Position numbers and translations under genes: made by a program. The notes beneath the pieces were generated by a model, which saw nothing but the letters and a program-made list of their open reading frames with translations, was not told where the DNA came from and did not search any database. Positions 49,112 to 58,853 of a stretch of 64,000 nt of DNA are shown piece after piece. Numbering within the stretch: position 1 is the stretch's first letter; the number at the start of each line of letters is the position of its first letter. The DNA comes from Gracilaria domingensis (Eukaryota; Rhodophyta; Florideophyceae; Gracilariales; Gracilariaceae): positions 186,001 through 250,000 of the forward strand of contig VCMS01000012.1 of assembly GCA_022539475.1 (NCBI GenBank), written 5' to 3'.

Positions 49112-52100
49112 ATGAAGAAGAAAGTCGATTCCCGTATCCGGCAAACACTGCAAGATGCTGTCGCGAAAAACCACCGCGCGCTTATCTTGCTTGTGGGTGA
49201 CAAAGGCCGCGACCAAGTTGTGAGTTTGCATTATATGCTCTCCAAAATGACATTACAGGCTCGGCCACCGGTTCTATGGATGTATAAGAAGGAACTTGGA
49301 TTTAGTTCCAATAGAAAGAAGCGCATGAAGGTAATCAAGAAAAGAATCAAACAAGGACTTGTAGACCCAAACAAAGATGACCCATTCGAACTTTTCATTT
49401 CATCAACATCTATTCGTTTTGCATACTATAATGAATCGCACAAGATTCTCGGAAATACTTATGGCATGTGTGTCCTTCAAGACTTTGAGGCTCTGACACC
49501 CAATCTGCTGGCCAGAACGTTTGAAACTGTTCAAGGAGGAGGACTAATAGTCCTTCTTATTCACAAGATGTCGTCTTTGAAACAGTTGTATACTTTGACT
49601 ATGGACGTCCATTCCCGGCTACGGACTGAAGCGCACAAGAACGTCGTCGGGCGTTTCAATGAACGGTTCATCTTATCCCTATCTGACTGCCCTGCTGCAA
49701 TTGTTGCAGATGATGAGCTGAATGTTCTCCCAATATCATCACACGTTCGCTTGCTCTCAGGTCAAACTGAAGAAAACGCCAAAGCCGGGCATTCTAATGA
49801 CACTACGAATGCTTCCGAACTTAAGGAGCTAAAAGAATCGCTTGCAGATACACCTCCTATTGGGGCCTTAATTGAAAAGACGAAGACTATCGACCAAGCG
49901 AAAGCCCTTCTGAGATTTGAAGAAGCCATATCCGACAAGGCCCTGCGCAGCACTGTGGCTCTTACTGCCTCTCGAGGGCGTGGAAAATCTGCTGCCTTAG
50001 GTTTGGCCGTAGCTGCTGCCGTTGCCCATGAGTATTCCAACATATTCGTGACTGCCCCATCTCCAGAGAATTTGCGAACGTTCTTCGAGTTCGTGATGAC
50101 TGGCTTTCATGCTTTGGGGTACCAGGAACACACAGATTACGAATGTATACGGAGCGTAGATCCCGCCTTGAACAAATCAGTTGTGCGTGTGAACATCTTC
50201 CGGAGTCATAGACAGACGGTGCAATACTTGGATCCCAGAAGAGCATCCCAATCGCTATCCCAAGCTGAGCTTTTGGTTATCGATGAGGCTGCTGCTATTC
50301 CACTTCCGCTTGTCGAAGCAATGCTAGGGCCGTACGTCGTGTTCATGTGCAGTACAGTGACAGGGTATGAAGGGACAGGCCGTAGTTTATCTTTGAAGCT
50401 CATAAAGAAGTTGCGCGAAGGCAGTAGCCCGGGAGGCAATGTGAAAGGAAACGTTGTTGATGGATATTCAAATAGGCAACGCGATAGAGATGCAACTACA
50501 TCAACAACCGGAGCTGGGAGAGTTTTTCGAGAAGTGCAACTGGAAACTCCAATCCGATATGGTGAAAAGGATCCCATTGAAGCCTGGTTGTATGATCTGC
50601 TTTGCCTTGAGGCGGGGGGTACTCGCCAGGTTCTAACAGCTGGGGCACCACATCCTGAAGAGTGTGAACTGTATTACGTAGAACGCGATGCATTATTTTC
50701 TCGTCATCAGGCATCCGAAGCCTTCCTGCACAGAATAATGGCTTTGTTTGTGTCATCGCACTACAAAAACTCCCCTAATGACTTGCAAATGCTTTCCGAT
50801 GCACCAGCGCATGCTCTTTTTGTGCTTCTGGCACCAACGAGGTCAAACACAGAGAAGCTTCCTGATGTTTTGTGTGCTGTTCAAGTTTGCCTTGAGGGTC
50901 AGATTTCATTGAAAAGTTCGAAGAGTAACCTCTCCCGAGGTTATCGCGCTGCTGGTGATCTCATCCCGTGGACGATAAGCCAACAATATCAAGAGCCGGA
51001 TTTTGCGACGCTGTCAGGAGCTCGTATCATCAGGGTTGCCACCCATCCTGATGTCCAGAGAATGGGATATGGAACCCGGGCAATACAACTTCTAATGGAT
51101 TATTATTCTGGAAGTCATGTTTCTCTGGAAGAAGAAGAACACATTGGGGCAAAAGGTAGAGACAATGGCAAAGACAGCAGCAAAGAGAAAAGTAACGACG
51201 ACGATCTTTTGAATGAAATGATAGGTCCACGAAAGAACATACCTCCCTTATTGCTTCGACTAAGCGAGAGACCTTCTGAAAGACTGGACTACTTGGGAGT
51301 ATCATTCGGCCTCACTCATCCGCTCTACAATTTTTGGAGCAACCTTGGCTTCCTCCCGCTGTATATCAGGTCAACTACAAACGATTTGACTGGGGAGCAC
51401 ACTTGCGTCATGACTACAACCAAGGTGTCTGGGAGTAACTCGGACTCAACCCACTGGCTCCCCACGTTTCATAAAGACTTTCGACGTCGATTCGTGTACT
51501 TGTTGGGGTACGACTTCAGAAACATGCCTGGTGGACTAGCAATGTCAATCTTGAACGTCGGACACGGATTTTGGGAGACTCGCGGTGAGCAAAGAGCGGC
51601 TAAGACAGTTTCTGAAATTAAGGCTCTCTTCACACCATATGACAGGCGTAGGCTAGAATCCTATGCACGAAACTTGGTCGATCACCATATCGTTATGGAT
51701 ATGGTACCTCGTTTGGCGGAGATGTATGTTATGGGCGGCTTTGGATCCAACGGGTCTTTCAAGTTGTCTGCGGCACAGTGCGCAATACTAGTCGCTTTAG
51801 GTCTACAACGCAAATCGGTTGATCAACTCGAAGAGGAACTGAACATCCAAAGTTCCCAGATATTGGCCTTGTTCAATAAGGTAATGCGGAAAATGTCCAC
51901 CTTCATCCGACAATCGGAAGAAAATCTTGTTGCTCAAGGAATAGGACCTGATAATGCTGAGCAAGTCGCAGCTAGTATACTACCAAAGGCAGCCATAGGG
52001 AAAACTGTAGATGAGGAATTAGAGGAACAGCCTACAGCCAAGAAGAAATCCGAAGGAATCCCAAGGACCATGGAGAAGTACAAGATTGAGGGCAGTGAAG

Positions 52101-52249
52101 CAGAATGGGAAAAAGTGTTCAAAGACAAATCTGGGGACCCTGGTATAGTGAGTATTAAGACGAAGAAAAGAAAAGGAGAGTCAGAGGAGAAGATCTTGAA
52201 GTCTCTATCTGGCAAAGGTTCTAATAAGAAGAGAAAACGACAATACTGA
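49112..52249 (+). CDS. NAT10: RNA cytidine acetyltransferase (NAT10/Kre33)
   Basis: A 1045-residue nucleolar enzyme that makes N4-acetylcytidine in 18S rRNA and, with an adaptor, in Ser and Leu tRNAs, using ATP and acetyl-CoA. Domains in order: an N-terminal TmcA-like part (RALILLVGDKGRDQVVSLHY, LWMYKKELGFSSNRKKRMK); a helicase-like RecA module with Walker A ASRGRGKSAALG (about residues 284-295) and LLVIDEAAAIPLPLVE; a GNAT acetyltransferase fold (RIIRVATHPDVQRMGYGTRA, about 640-660, the CoA-binding loop); a tRNA-binding-like region (YLGVSFGLTHPLYNFWSNLG); and a Lys-rich tail (KKRKGESEEK ... KGSNKKRKRQY) that should act as a nucleolar signal. Full length and all key motifs are present. The start is the first ATG. 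Confidence 0.97.
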   Translation: MKKKVDSRIRQTLQDAVAKNHRALILLVGDKGRDQVVSLHYMLSKMTLQARPPVLWMYKKELGFSSNRKKRMKVIKKRIKQGLVDPNKDDPFELFISSTSIRFAYYNESHKILGNTYGMCVLQDFEALTPNLLARTFETVQGGGLIVLLIHKMSSLKQLYTLTMDVHSRLRTEAHKNVVGRFNERFILSLSDCPAAIVADDELNVLPISSHVRLLSGQTEENAKAGHSNDTTNASELKELKESLADTPPIGALIEKTKTIDQAKALLRFEEAISDKALRSTVALTASRGRGKSAALGLAVAAAVAHEYSNIFVTAPSPENLRTFFEFVMTGFHALGYQEHTDYECIRSVDPALNKSVVRVNIFRSHRQTVQYLDPRRASQSLSQAELLVIDEAAAIPLPLVEAMLGPYVVFMCSTVTGYEGTGRSLSLKLIKKLREGSSPGGNVKGNVVDGYSNRQRDRDATTSTTGAGRVFREVQLETPIRYGEKDPIEAWLYDLLCLEAGGTRQVLTAGAPHPEECELYYVERDALFSRHQASEAFLHRIMALFVSSHYKNSPNDLQMLSDAPAHALFVLLAPTRSNTEKLPDVLCAVQVCLEGQISLKSSKSNLSRGYRAAGDLIPWTISQQYQEPDFATLSGARIIRVATHPDVQRMGYGTRAIQLLMDYYSGSHVSLEEEEHIGAKGRDNGKDSSKEKSNDDDLLNEMIGPRKNIPPLLLRLSERPSERLDYLGVSFGLTHPLYNFWSNLGFLPLYIRSTTNDLTGEHTCVMTTTKVSGSNSDSTHWLPTFHKDFRRRFVYLLGYDFRNMPGGLAMSILNVGHGFWETRGEQRAAKTVSEIKALFTPYDRRRLESYARNLVDHHIVMDMVPRLAEMYVMGGFGSNGSFKLSAAQCAILVALGLQRKSVDQLEEELNIQSSQILALFNKVMRKMSTFIRQSEENLVAQGIGPDNAEQVAASILPKAAIGKTVDEELEEQPTAKKKSEGIPRTMEKYKIEGSEAEWEKVFKDKSGDPGIVSIKTKKRKGESEEKILKSLSGKGSNKKRKRQY

Positions 52250-53022
52250 ATATTCAACTACGATGAGACTGTGGAATTTACTACAGTAGCGATCTATCAC
52301 GAAACTCGACAGTAAACGAGATGGCTGACCAAGCTCCCTCCTCAATAATATCAGTTATTTGGACCAGTAGGATAAGCGCCAAACGGGTCAAGATTTGGGC
52401 ATTCAGTCGGATTAGCTGCTGTACCCAAGGGTACCGTTTCATTTGCATTATACTTGGGTCTCTTTCGTCCATGAATAATGTCGACACAGGATTGTTTTGA
52501 TACTTGCATTCTATGCCACAACAGAACATGGCTCATGTACCCGTTAGGAACCCCTCTTCTCAGGAACAAGCAGCACGGACCAATATGCATCGCATCTGAA
52601 TCATGTGCCCCACATCGCAACCCGGTAAGGCTATGATCCGCAGGTGGTGTTTCTCTAATTGACCACCGTCTGTAGACTTTGGTCAAGAAATGCAGAAATG
52701 CAGAGGGTATCGAATATGAAGTTGAACCAATCGACGATATATTGCTCTCATCAGCCCGTTCTGCTACGCACATCCAAATCTTGGATGCAGTGCCCTTCAC
52801 GTACCTGTATGGAGATGATATTTGCATGCCTTCTCCAATCAAAGTTGCGCCTCGCGAAGCATATAGTAATCGTAGTCATCCGTTCTTGCGAGAATGCTGT
52901 TGTGTCCGTAGAACAGGGCGAGCCTCAGCAACCGCAGACACCAGTAAATGTCTCACGTTGTTAGTGCAGGTCATTAAATACTCCAAAAAGATTTGCTGTT
53001 AGGAGCGCAGTGTAACACAACA
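52250..53022. other. Intergenic region with one unassigned open frame
   Basis: 773 bp between the NAT10 and PI-PLC stops. A minus-strand frame (52351-52842, 163 codons without an ATG at its head) reads as a mixed, Cys-containing protein (RYVKGTASKIWMCVAERADE ... RCGAHDSDAMHIGPCCLF). Its composition is protein-like but no family is recognised, and it lacks a clear promoter or start. It may be an exon or pseudogene piece. Confidence 0.35.
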
Positions 53023-53964
53023 TTAGGCGTCATACGAGTCCCAAAGACATGACGAACCTTGTGTGTAGGAATTGAGTGAGTTGACCATTGAACCAAGCTT
53101 GTGAGAGAAGCAGTCAAAGAAAATAACATTACAACGTTGTTGTAGCGCAAGTGGGTATGTGTTTGCAAATGTTTTGAAGCGGGCGTTCATGTTTGCAGCT
53201 TCTGCCTTGACAGAGGGTCTGCAATAGCCGAACGACAAGACTCTTAGGGTGACGTCCCATACGGAAGGAGTTACAGTCCAACCAAGGACAAAGAGGTCAT
53301 CGCGGTCATATCGCGACTCGAAAGCTAGCAAAACAGATTGAATGAAAGCTATCTTTCGATCGCAGGAGTACGTATCGATCCAGGCATCGCGGCCCCATTC
53401 TACAGGCAGTGACATTCCGCGCAGACCGGCGACAACATTCGGGGGTAAATCACACAACGACACATGGCGTAGTTGCGAAGCAGTACCCTCATATACGTGA
53501 TGTTGCAAGGTTTGACGCACAAACTGCGTCAATTGTATTTCTTCAGAAGGGTGCAAAAACTGAGCGCGAAAGACTGTGATAACGGTGTGTGCAGCGTCGG
53601 TTTCGTGATGAAAGGAGTTAATCTGTTGTAGAATATCTATAAGTGGAACGCATAAGACCATGCCATGCACGGTCCAAAACTGGCAGTCGCCCGAAGCTGG
53701 CGGGCGTTTAGAGACTCGTATGTCGAGAAATCTCGCCCCTGCTAGCAACTGTTGGTAAACGTTGAGTTTCTGCGTAAGGGCGAAATCGGCCTGCACGGTA
53801 GAAAGAAAGGTACGGATGGCTCGTAGACGAAGAGGGAAGGTTGTAGAACGCGATGACAGGTCTGGACGAATGACGTATGCGGCTGAATCATGGGTACCCG
53901 GTAGCACTACGTCGTAAAGAGTGGGCGAGCTTTCTCCGGACGAAGCCAAGGAATCGGTGGACAT
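53023..53964 (-). CDS. PI-PLC X-domain-containing protein
   Basis: A 313-residue protein with a phosphatidylinositol-specific phospholipase C X-domain fold. The two catalytic His are in place: LPGTHDSAAY (His25) and FWTVHGMV (His100), along with ARFLDIRVSK between them. Later parts match PLCXD proteins (HTVITVFRAQFLHPSEEIQL; NVIFFDCFSHKLGSMVNSLN). There are no PH, EF-hand, Y or C2 domains, so it resembles bacterial PI-PLC and the eukaryotic PLCXD group. Likely action is on phosphatidylinositol or GPI-type lipids, but this is untested inference. The ATG at 53964 is used; upstream codons are GC-rich and look like leader. A TATAAG-like word lies near 54046. Confidence 0.87.
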   Translation of the reverse strand: MSTDSLASSGESSPTLYDVVLPGTHDSAAYVIRPDLSSRSTTFPLRLRAIRTFLSTVQADFALTQKLNVYQQLLAGARFLDIRVSKRPPASGDCQFWTVHGMVLCVPLIDILQQINSFHHETDAAHTVITVFRAQFLHPSEEIQLTQFVRQTLQHHVYEGTASQLRHVSLCDLPPNVVAGLRGMSLPVEWGRDAWIDTYSCDRKIAFIQSVLLAFESRYDRDDLFVLGWTVTPSVWDVTLRVLSFGYCRPSVKAEAANMNARFKTFANTYPLALQQRCNVIFFDCFSHKLGSMVNSLNSYTQGSSCLWDSYDA

Positions 53965-54644
53965 TGTCGAAGTGGTTATAGCCGTGCGTCGAGGACGAAA
54001 CCGAGCGGCGCGACGCACTGACACGCGGTGCACGCAGTGCGACGCGGCACTATAAGACGCGGGTGGGTCAAAAAGAGGACGCAATACGGACGGGACCACT
54101 AAGAAAGCACGCAAGCAGAGGCATAGATGCGGAGAATGAGAGTCGGGAAGGCGGCGGGCGTTAGCGGGTGCGGAGCGGATGGATGAGAAATCTGCGGAGG
54201 CGCGCGGGCGCGCGGGGGCGCCGCTATTGAAGGCGGTGCATGGCTTGTGGCAGCGCGCAGCGCTCCAGAGGCGGATGCCCAAATTCGGGAAAAGGAGCGC
54301 GCCGCCGACGTGGCAGCGGCTACTGCGCGTAAAGAGGCACGCCCTGCGTCTGTAAGTCGGCGCGCTTTTTCTGCCCGACGACTTACCGCCTCAGCCGGAA
54401 TCTTTGCTTCGTCCTGTTCGCCGGAGAGAATTGACTTGGCCCGAGTGCACGGCTGCTTCCGCCGGCACGGCGGAAGCAGGCGTTAGTCCTTTACCACCAT
54501 GGTCTACGAATCTCGGCGACGGCCTTCGGCCACAGCCCCGGATCTCACTGGAACAATTTTGCTCCAGCCCCACGTGATGACTTCATCATCGCCGCCATGG
54601 TCTTCGAATCTCGGCGACAGGCTTCCGCCACAGCCCAGAATCTT
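53965..54644. other. Intergenic region with hairpin and duplicated DHAR end
   Basis: 680 bp between the PI-PLC 5' end and the DHAR stop. It holds the PI-PLC promoter, an 11-bp perfect hairpin (54453-54479) and an extra copy of the DHAR terminal exon sequence (54495-54591). Confidence 0.6.
54453..54479. repeat. Perfect 11-bp hairpin
   Basis: CTGCTTCCGCC at 54453-54463 is the exact reverse complement of GGCGGAAGCAG at 54469-54479, with a 5-nt loop GGCAC. The arm word GGCTTCCGCC also appears within the adjacent tandem copies (about 54620). Confidence 0.7.
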
Positions 54645-54690
54645 TCACTTAAAGAATTTGCTCCAGCCCCACAAGATGACTTCATCCTCG
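54495..54690. repeat. Tandem ~97-bp duplication including the DHAR C-terminal codons
   Basis: Two direct copies, about 54495-54591 and 54592-54690, share CCATGGTCT, CGAATCTCGGCGAC, CCACAGCCC and TTTGCTCCAGCCCCAC, then ATGACTTCATC. The right copy contains the stop and last codons of the DHAR gene (read on the minus strand). The left copy is a downstream, non-functional echo of the same end. Copies differ by about 15 percent. Confidence 0.8.
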
Positions 54691-55427
54691 CAAATCGTCG
54701 GCTTCCACGCCTCCAGCGCTCGAATGCGATCCATATATTCGCCGAGGCGCGGCGAAACAGAGAACACGTCGTACTCCTTAAAGTGCCTTCCGGCCACCCA
54801 GATATGATGCAGCTTCGGCGCAAAGTTGAAATCTAGCGTGCAGACAGCGTCGCCCAGCAGGTACTTGCCGTTCGACTTGACCAAAACTGCTTCTACTTCG
54901 CCGACAGCCTCCGACAGTGCGTTTCTGGCCTCTTCCTCAGTAGCATCGTCCTTGTTCTTTACGAGCACCACGAATGACTTGAACACTTTGTTCACTGCTT
55001 GCTCGCATTCTGTCCATAATGGCTCCTGTGGGCGGTTTAGTTTTGTGTCACCAGTTCCCAACTCGTCTGAAAGCTTCACAATTGCTTCAGAATCTGTCAG
55101 CACGTCGTCTCCGTTTTGGAAGACGGGTGCCGTGCCAGCCTCATTGAGTTCGAGAAACCAATCCGGTTTGTTAGCAAGATACACACAAGTGACGTCAAAA
55201 TCCACCTTGTGGAACCTCAAAGCAAGATTAGCTTTTTGAGTGAACGGGCAGTCTCCAAGCGACTTTCCATCGGGCCCTGCCTTTGCGAACAGCATTTTGC
55301 CTTTATGCGATACGGGCCTCTCTGTCATCGTCATGGTTCTAAAACGGTTTTTTCTCGTTGTGCAAGTCCGTGTAGGATTACAAACTCTGCGCACCGCGAG
55401 TGATGTGCTGAACGCTACTTTGCCCAT
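54645..55427 (-). CDS. DHAR: Dehydroascorbate reductase (GST-fold), organelle-targeted
   Basis: Reduces dehydroascorbate to ascorbate with glutathione in the ascorbate-glutathione cycle. It has 260 residues: a basic leader of about 35 (MGKVAFSTSLAVRRV ... RKNRFRTMTM), then a thioredoxin-like half with KSLGDCPFTQKANLAL, whose Cys60 matches the DHAR/CLIC active-site Cys (GDCPFxQ); the GST cis-Pro context AGTAPVFQNG; LTDSEAIVKLSDEL; and a helical C-terminal half with LLGDAVCTLDFNFAPKLHHI, very typical of DHAR, and FKEYDVFSVSPRLGEYMDRI. The leader suggests plastid or mitochondrial import. The last codons and stop lie inside a tandem duplication, and a second degenerate copy of that end follows directly downstream. 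The start is the first ATG. Confidence 0.93.
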   Translation of the reverse strand: MGKVAFSTSLAVRRVCNPTRTCTTRKNRFRTMTMTERPVSHKGKMLFAKAGPDGKSLGDCPFTQKANLALRFHKVDFDVTCVYLANKPDWFLELNEAGTAPVFQNGDDVLTDSEAIVKLSDELGTGDTKLNRPQEPLWTECEQAVNKVFKSFVVLVKNKDDATEEEARNALSEAVGEVEAVLVKSNGKYLLGDAVCTLDFNFAPKLHHIWVAGRHFKEYDVFSVSPRLGEYMDRIRALEAWKPTICEDEVILWGWSKFFK

Positions 55428-55765
55428 CGTGGAGGATATGAGGTGTCGACGTTAGATCTGCTTGTTTTTTCTGGAGTCGCGTGCTCTGCATTTTGCCGAG
55501 CTGTGAATGAATGAGATTCTTGGCTGTGTGCTCTCGATCTCCGGCCCGCGCTGTGGAACGGATTAAAACTTCAAATGAATATTTTTCGATTTCCACCGCA
55601 CTGGTTGGAAGTTCTGAGAGAAGTCTTGTCAAGAACGTCTTCACAACTTGTGAATCACAAGCTTGCTCTTTGGAAACTGTAAGGCTACCGAAGGTAGAGG
55701 GCTACGCTTGGTACTATTTGGAACTGTTTGCAGTCGAAGGAGTCCAGCGGCTGCGTGGTCAGGTA
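55428..55765. other. DHAR upstream region
   Basis: 338 bp between the DHAR ATG and the left end of the pogo-like element. A plus-strand frame of 93 codons here (55511-55792) runs into the transposon end and is judged spurious. Confidence 0.5.
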
Positions 55766-58057
55766 ACAGGGTTAGCGTTCTCAAAGGCTTAATTTGGAAC
55801 ATGGCTTAATTTGGAACAGCCTTTGAATTGAGATGACAATCTCGATCTCCGTCGCCGTATCTTACCATCCTTCTTCAGCACCTCAAAGACCCACAGACCC
55901 AATCTCCACGATGTAGAAGCGTAGTGTGTAGTGCGAACGCATCAGCAAGTCTCAAAATGCCACTCTCAATGCGTCTACAATCCATGAGGCACAACCGCCA
56001 ACTGAAACAGCGAAAAGAAGAGCGAGCAAGGCGCAAAACCGCTGTTAAACTTCTTCGACGAGGCGATACAGTTCGTAATGATGCATCCTCCGCAGAACTG
56101 TCCACAACCATTACCTTCCGCATTCGCAAGGCACTTAGAACAAACAACAAATCTAATCTAAACAAACTGTTGGATCCTGTACAAAACCACGCAGGCCGCA
56201 GACTAGTTCTAGAACCAGCAGAAGAAACTCTCATTGTAGAGAAATGTATCTACGCAGCTCAACGCGGCTTTGCAGTGGGACATGAGCAGATGAAAAAACT
56301 GCATGGTCGAATAGCCGCTGATGGGCGTCGGGAATACGCGAAAGGTTTACCGTCGGACGATGCAATTCGTTCGTTCAGAGCTCGAAATCGCAAGGTGGAA
56401 TTTGGTTGCGCTGAGAACATTACAGGTGCAAGGTTGGGTGCCGAAAACTATCAGCACGTGAAGACTTTGAAGGATGTTCTTGAAAAGCTGCGATAAAAAC
56501 ATCCAGGCATGCTAACTGACCCGCACAGGATATGGAATTTCGACGAAACTGCTGTGCTCCCTGAGTACGGCAAGAAGATTCGATGCTACACTGCTTCTAA
56601 CTCACGCAAGTCAGGAACGCGTCTTGGTATCAAAGATCATGGAAAGCACGTCACTGCCGGGATATGAGCGTCTGCAGCAGGTGACATCGCACCTTTGCTT
56701 CTCATTGTGTCAGGGAAAAAACGAATGGCCAGCTGGTTGGAACCATTACCCAAAGAAGAATTCCGGAACGAAAGATGTATGCCTCACTAGATTTCAGAGC
56801 AAGAGTGGTGCCCTGGCCAGACGCGCATTCTGCTGAGCGAGAATGGGTCGGTTGACCAAGAAAATATGCCGGAGGTTTTGAAACATATCAACGACTACAT
56901 TCGAACCGTTGTAGACAAAAAGACTCCAGTACTGCTCACGCTCGATGGCCACAGCTCAAGGGAGAGCATTGAATGGTTAGAACTGTCGGAAGGTTTTTAC
57001 ATTGAGGTGATTAAACTGCCTCCAAACACGTCACATTTCCTTCAACCCTGTGATCGCTCAATCAATAAGACCTTCCAAACAAACATCAGAGAAACGAGAG
57101 ATGAGTTGATGGAGCGCTGTCATATTTGGTACGCAAACGTTGCGTTGAAGATCAAACTCGGTGTCGCGGGGTACAAGTCGATCTCACCTGACACAGCAGC
57201 CAAATCATTCGAAGAAGCCGGACTGTGGCCAATGAACTACAGCTTTATGAACCGAGTTCGCCGCCAGGGACCCGCCAATCACGATTCGACTGCGTTACGA
57301 AGCGGTTTGCCGCCCAAGGAAGACACTTTCAATGTACAAGATCTCAGTCATCAGCGCCGACAAAGGGCAGAGAGGCATTTAGTTGAGAAACTGCACAGAA
57401 TTACCGACGGTAGCACGAGATCGTCGTTAGTTCTATCCGAAATTGCGGTGGTAATGTCTTCCAAGTATGTTGTGAATAAGGTTTTAGAGTCAGTTAAGAG
57501 TTCTAAGTCAGTTTCCAAGCCGTTGCAGTCAAAGAGAGAGGTTATTGGTAAGGGAAATGGTGCAGAGTTACTTACGGTAGAGAAAATGCGCTTAAAACTA
57601 AGAGAAAAGCGAGCTGAGGCAGGCGGGAGGGGCAAAAAGAAGCAAGGTACTGGTAGTCGTCCAGGAAAAGTGGATGTGGCCGACAATGATAAGGAAAACG
57701 AGAACCCCCAATATGCCGCAAATGACGTGAATCCTGGTGACAGTACGCTAGGGAAATTGTTTGATGATCTTCCCATTGCGAAGTGGCCGCTCAAGCGTAG
57801 GCGACGTAAGATGGGTGCCAATCATGCTCAACAGTTCGGGAATCAGTCGACGGCCGCAATGGCCTTGGTCGAGCTGTCTCAAGGACAGGAGATGGAACGC
57901 TCGAGGGGGAACGGTGTTCCAAATTGACCCATGACACAGATATTGTGAGCTGCAAAGGTGGCTGACCATTGCAAACTTCTGCGTTTCTGATTTAATTTTG
58001 AATAAACGTGTCATGTGCTTATCTGTTCCAAATTAAGCCGCCGAGAACGCTACCCAG
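55766..58057 (+). mobile_element. pogo/Tigger-like Tc1-mariner DNA transposon, inactive
   Basis: About 2.29 kb bounded by TA dinucleotides, the target site of this superfamily. The left end reads CAGGGTTAGCGTTCTC, then GGCTTAATTTGGAACA. The right end on the other strand reads CTGGGTAGCGTTCTC, then GGCTTAATTTGGAACA, giving inverted repeats of about 33 bp. The word GGCTTAATTTGGAACA is repeated twice at the left end (55797-55821) and a related GTGTTCCAAATTGA occurs inside the right side (about 57914), suggesting extra transposase sites. Between them lies one transposase frame, broken by three stops. AATAAA at about 57999 may be its poly(A) signal. Confidence 0.87.
55957..57927 (+). pseudogene. 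Tigger/pogo-type DDE transposase, three in-frame stops
   Basis: From ATG 55957 the frame runs 657 codons without any frameshift but with three stops: TAA at 56494, TGA at 56665 and TAG at 56788. The N-terminal 180 codons are basic and helical, a helix-turn-helix DNA-binding region (RIAADGRREYAKGLPSDDAI, SFRARN). The catalytic part follows: IWNFDETAVLPEYGK (first Asp), PVLLTLDGHSSRESIEWLEL (second Asp) and LPPNTSHFLQPCDRSINKTF (third Asp), the DDD arrangement of the pogo/Tigger branch. The tail is Lys-rich (REKRAEAGGRGKKKQG) with a bipartite nuclear-signal look. The lack of indels suggests it died recently; read-through by a suppressor is possible but unlikely. Confidence 0.88.
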
Positions 58058-58853
58058 TAGTATTTCTGCTCGCTAGAGATGCATAATAAGGTTTAGGACC
58101 TAACGTCTTCCTCCTAACCTTGTCAGGCTTGATTCCGCCTGGCAATCCGCTTGAAGTACCAGAGCTACATTGACCAGTGCCATGGCACAGCACTCGAGTC
58201 GATTCAAGAGGAGAGGTACAAAGGCGCTGTACATATCAGGAGAGATGAGAGGAACAACGCTCGCTCCTCGTCCGTCACCTTGTTTCACAGTTGTCACAGA
58301 AGCAAGATCACATTGCTCATTTCTCTCCGGCTTTCTGCCACCGCCAAACCATGATCACCGTGATCATGCGGCGGCCGCATTGCGGCCGGGCCATGCTGAG
58401 TCAGCATTGCTGACGACACAAGAAGATTTTGTATACCCTTGTATGTGAACAGAATTTCAAAAAGAGAAACACTTCACGTGAGTGTGAATGCTGCATTCCG
58501 CTTCCCGTCATAGGAACTGTCACAGGAACCAAGCAGATGCTGGCGTAACCGTGTCGGTTTTTTGCGCAATCCAAATCACTGCCCCAGAAGGAATGCCACC
58601 CAAAGCATGGCCCATCAATGCGTTTCAACGCCCCGAGCGCAGATACCGCTTTCAGTGCATACCCTCCGCTCCGCACTTCGGCACCAACTATACTAGTCAG
58701 ATGTATAGGTTAGTTGCTAACCGTCACAACCCAAGCCCCCACTTTTAAGTCGACCTTCAACCATCTGACAGATAGATCTCCTCACGTTTCTTTCAGTCAC
58801 AGAACAGAGTTCCAACAACACTTCCAACATTTCTTACCTCCTCCAGTGCTGCA
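58058..58853. other. Intergenic region before the CRAL-TRIO-like gene
   Basis: 796 bp. Short frames only. A GCGGCCGCATTGCGGCCG palindrome-like block lies at about 58371-58388. It should include the promoter of the downstream gene; nothing else is identified. Confidence 0.5.

Noticed and set aside
55511-55792. 93-codon plus-strand frame upstream of DHAR
   Set aside because: It lies in the DHAR promoter and runs into the transposon end; no family features.
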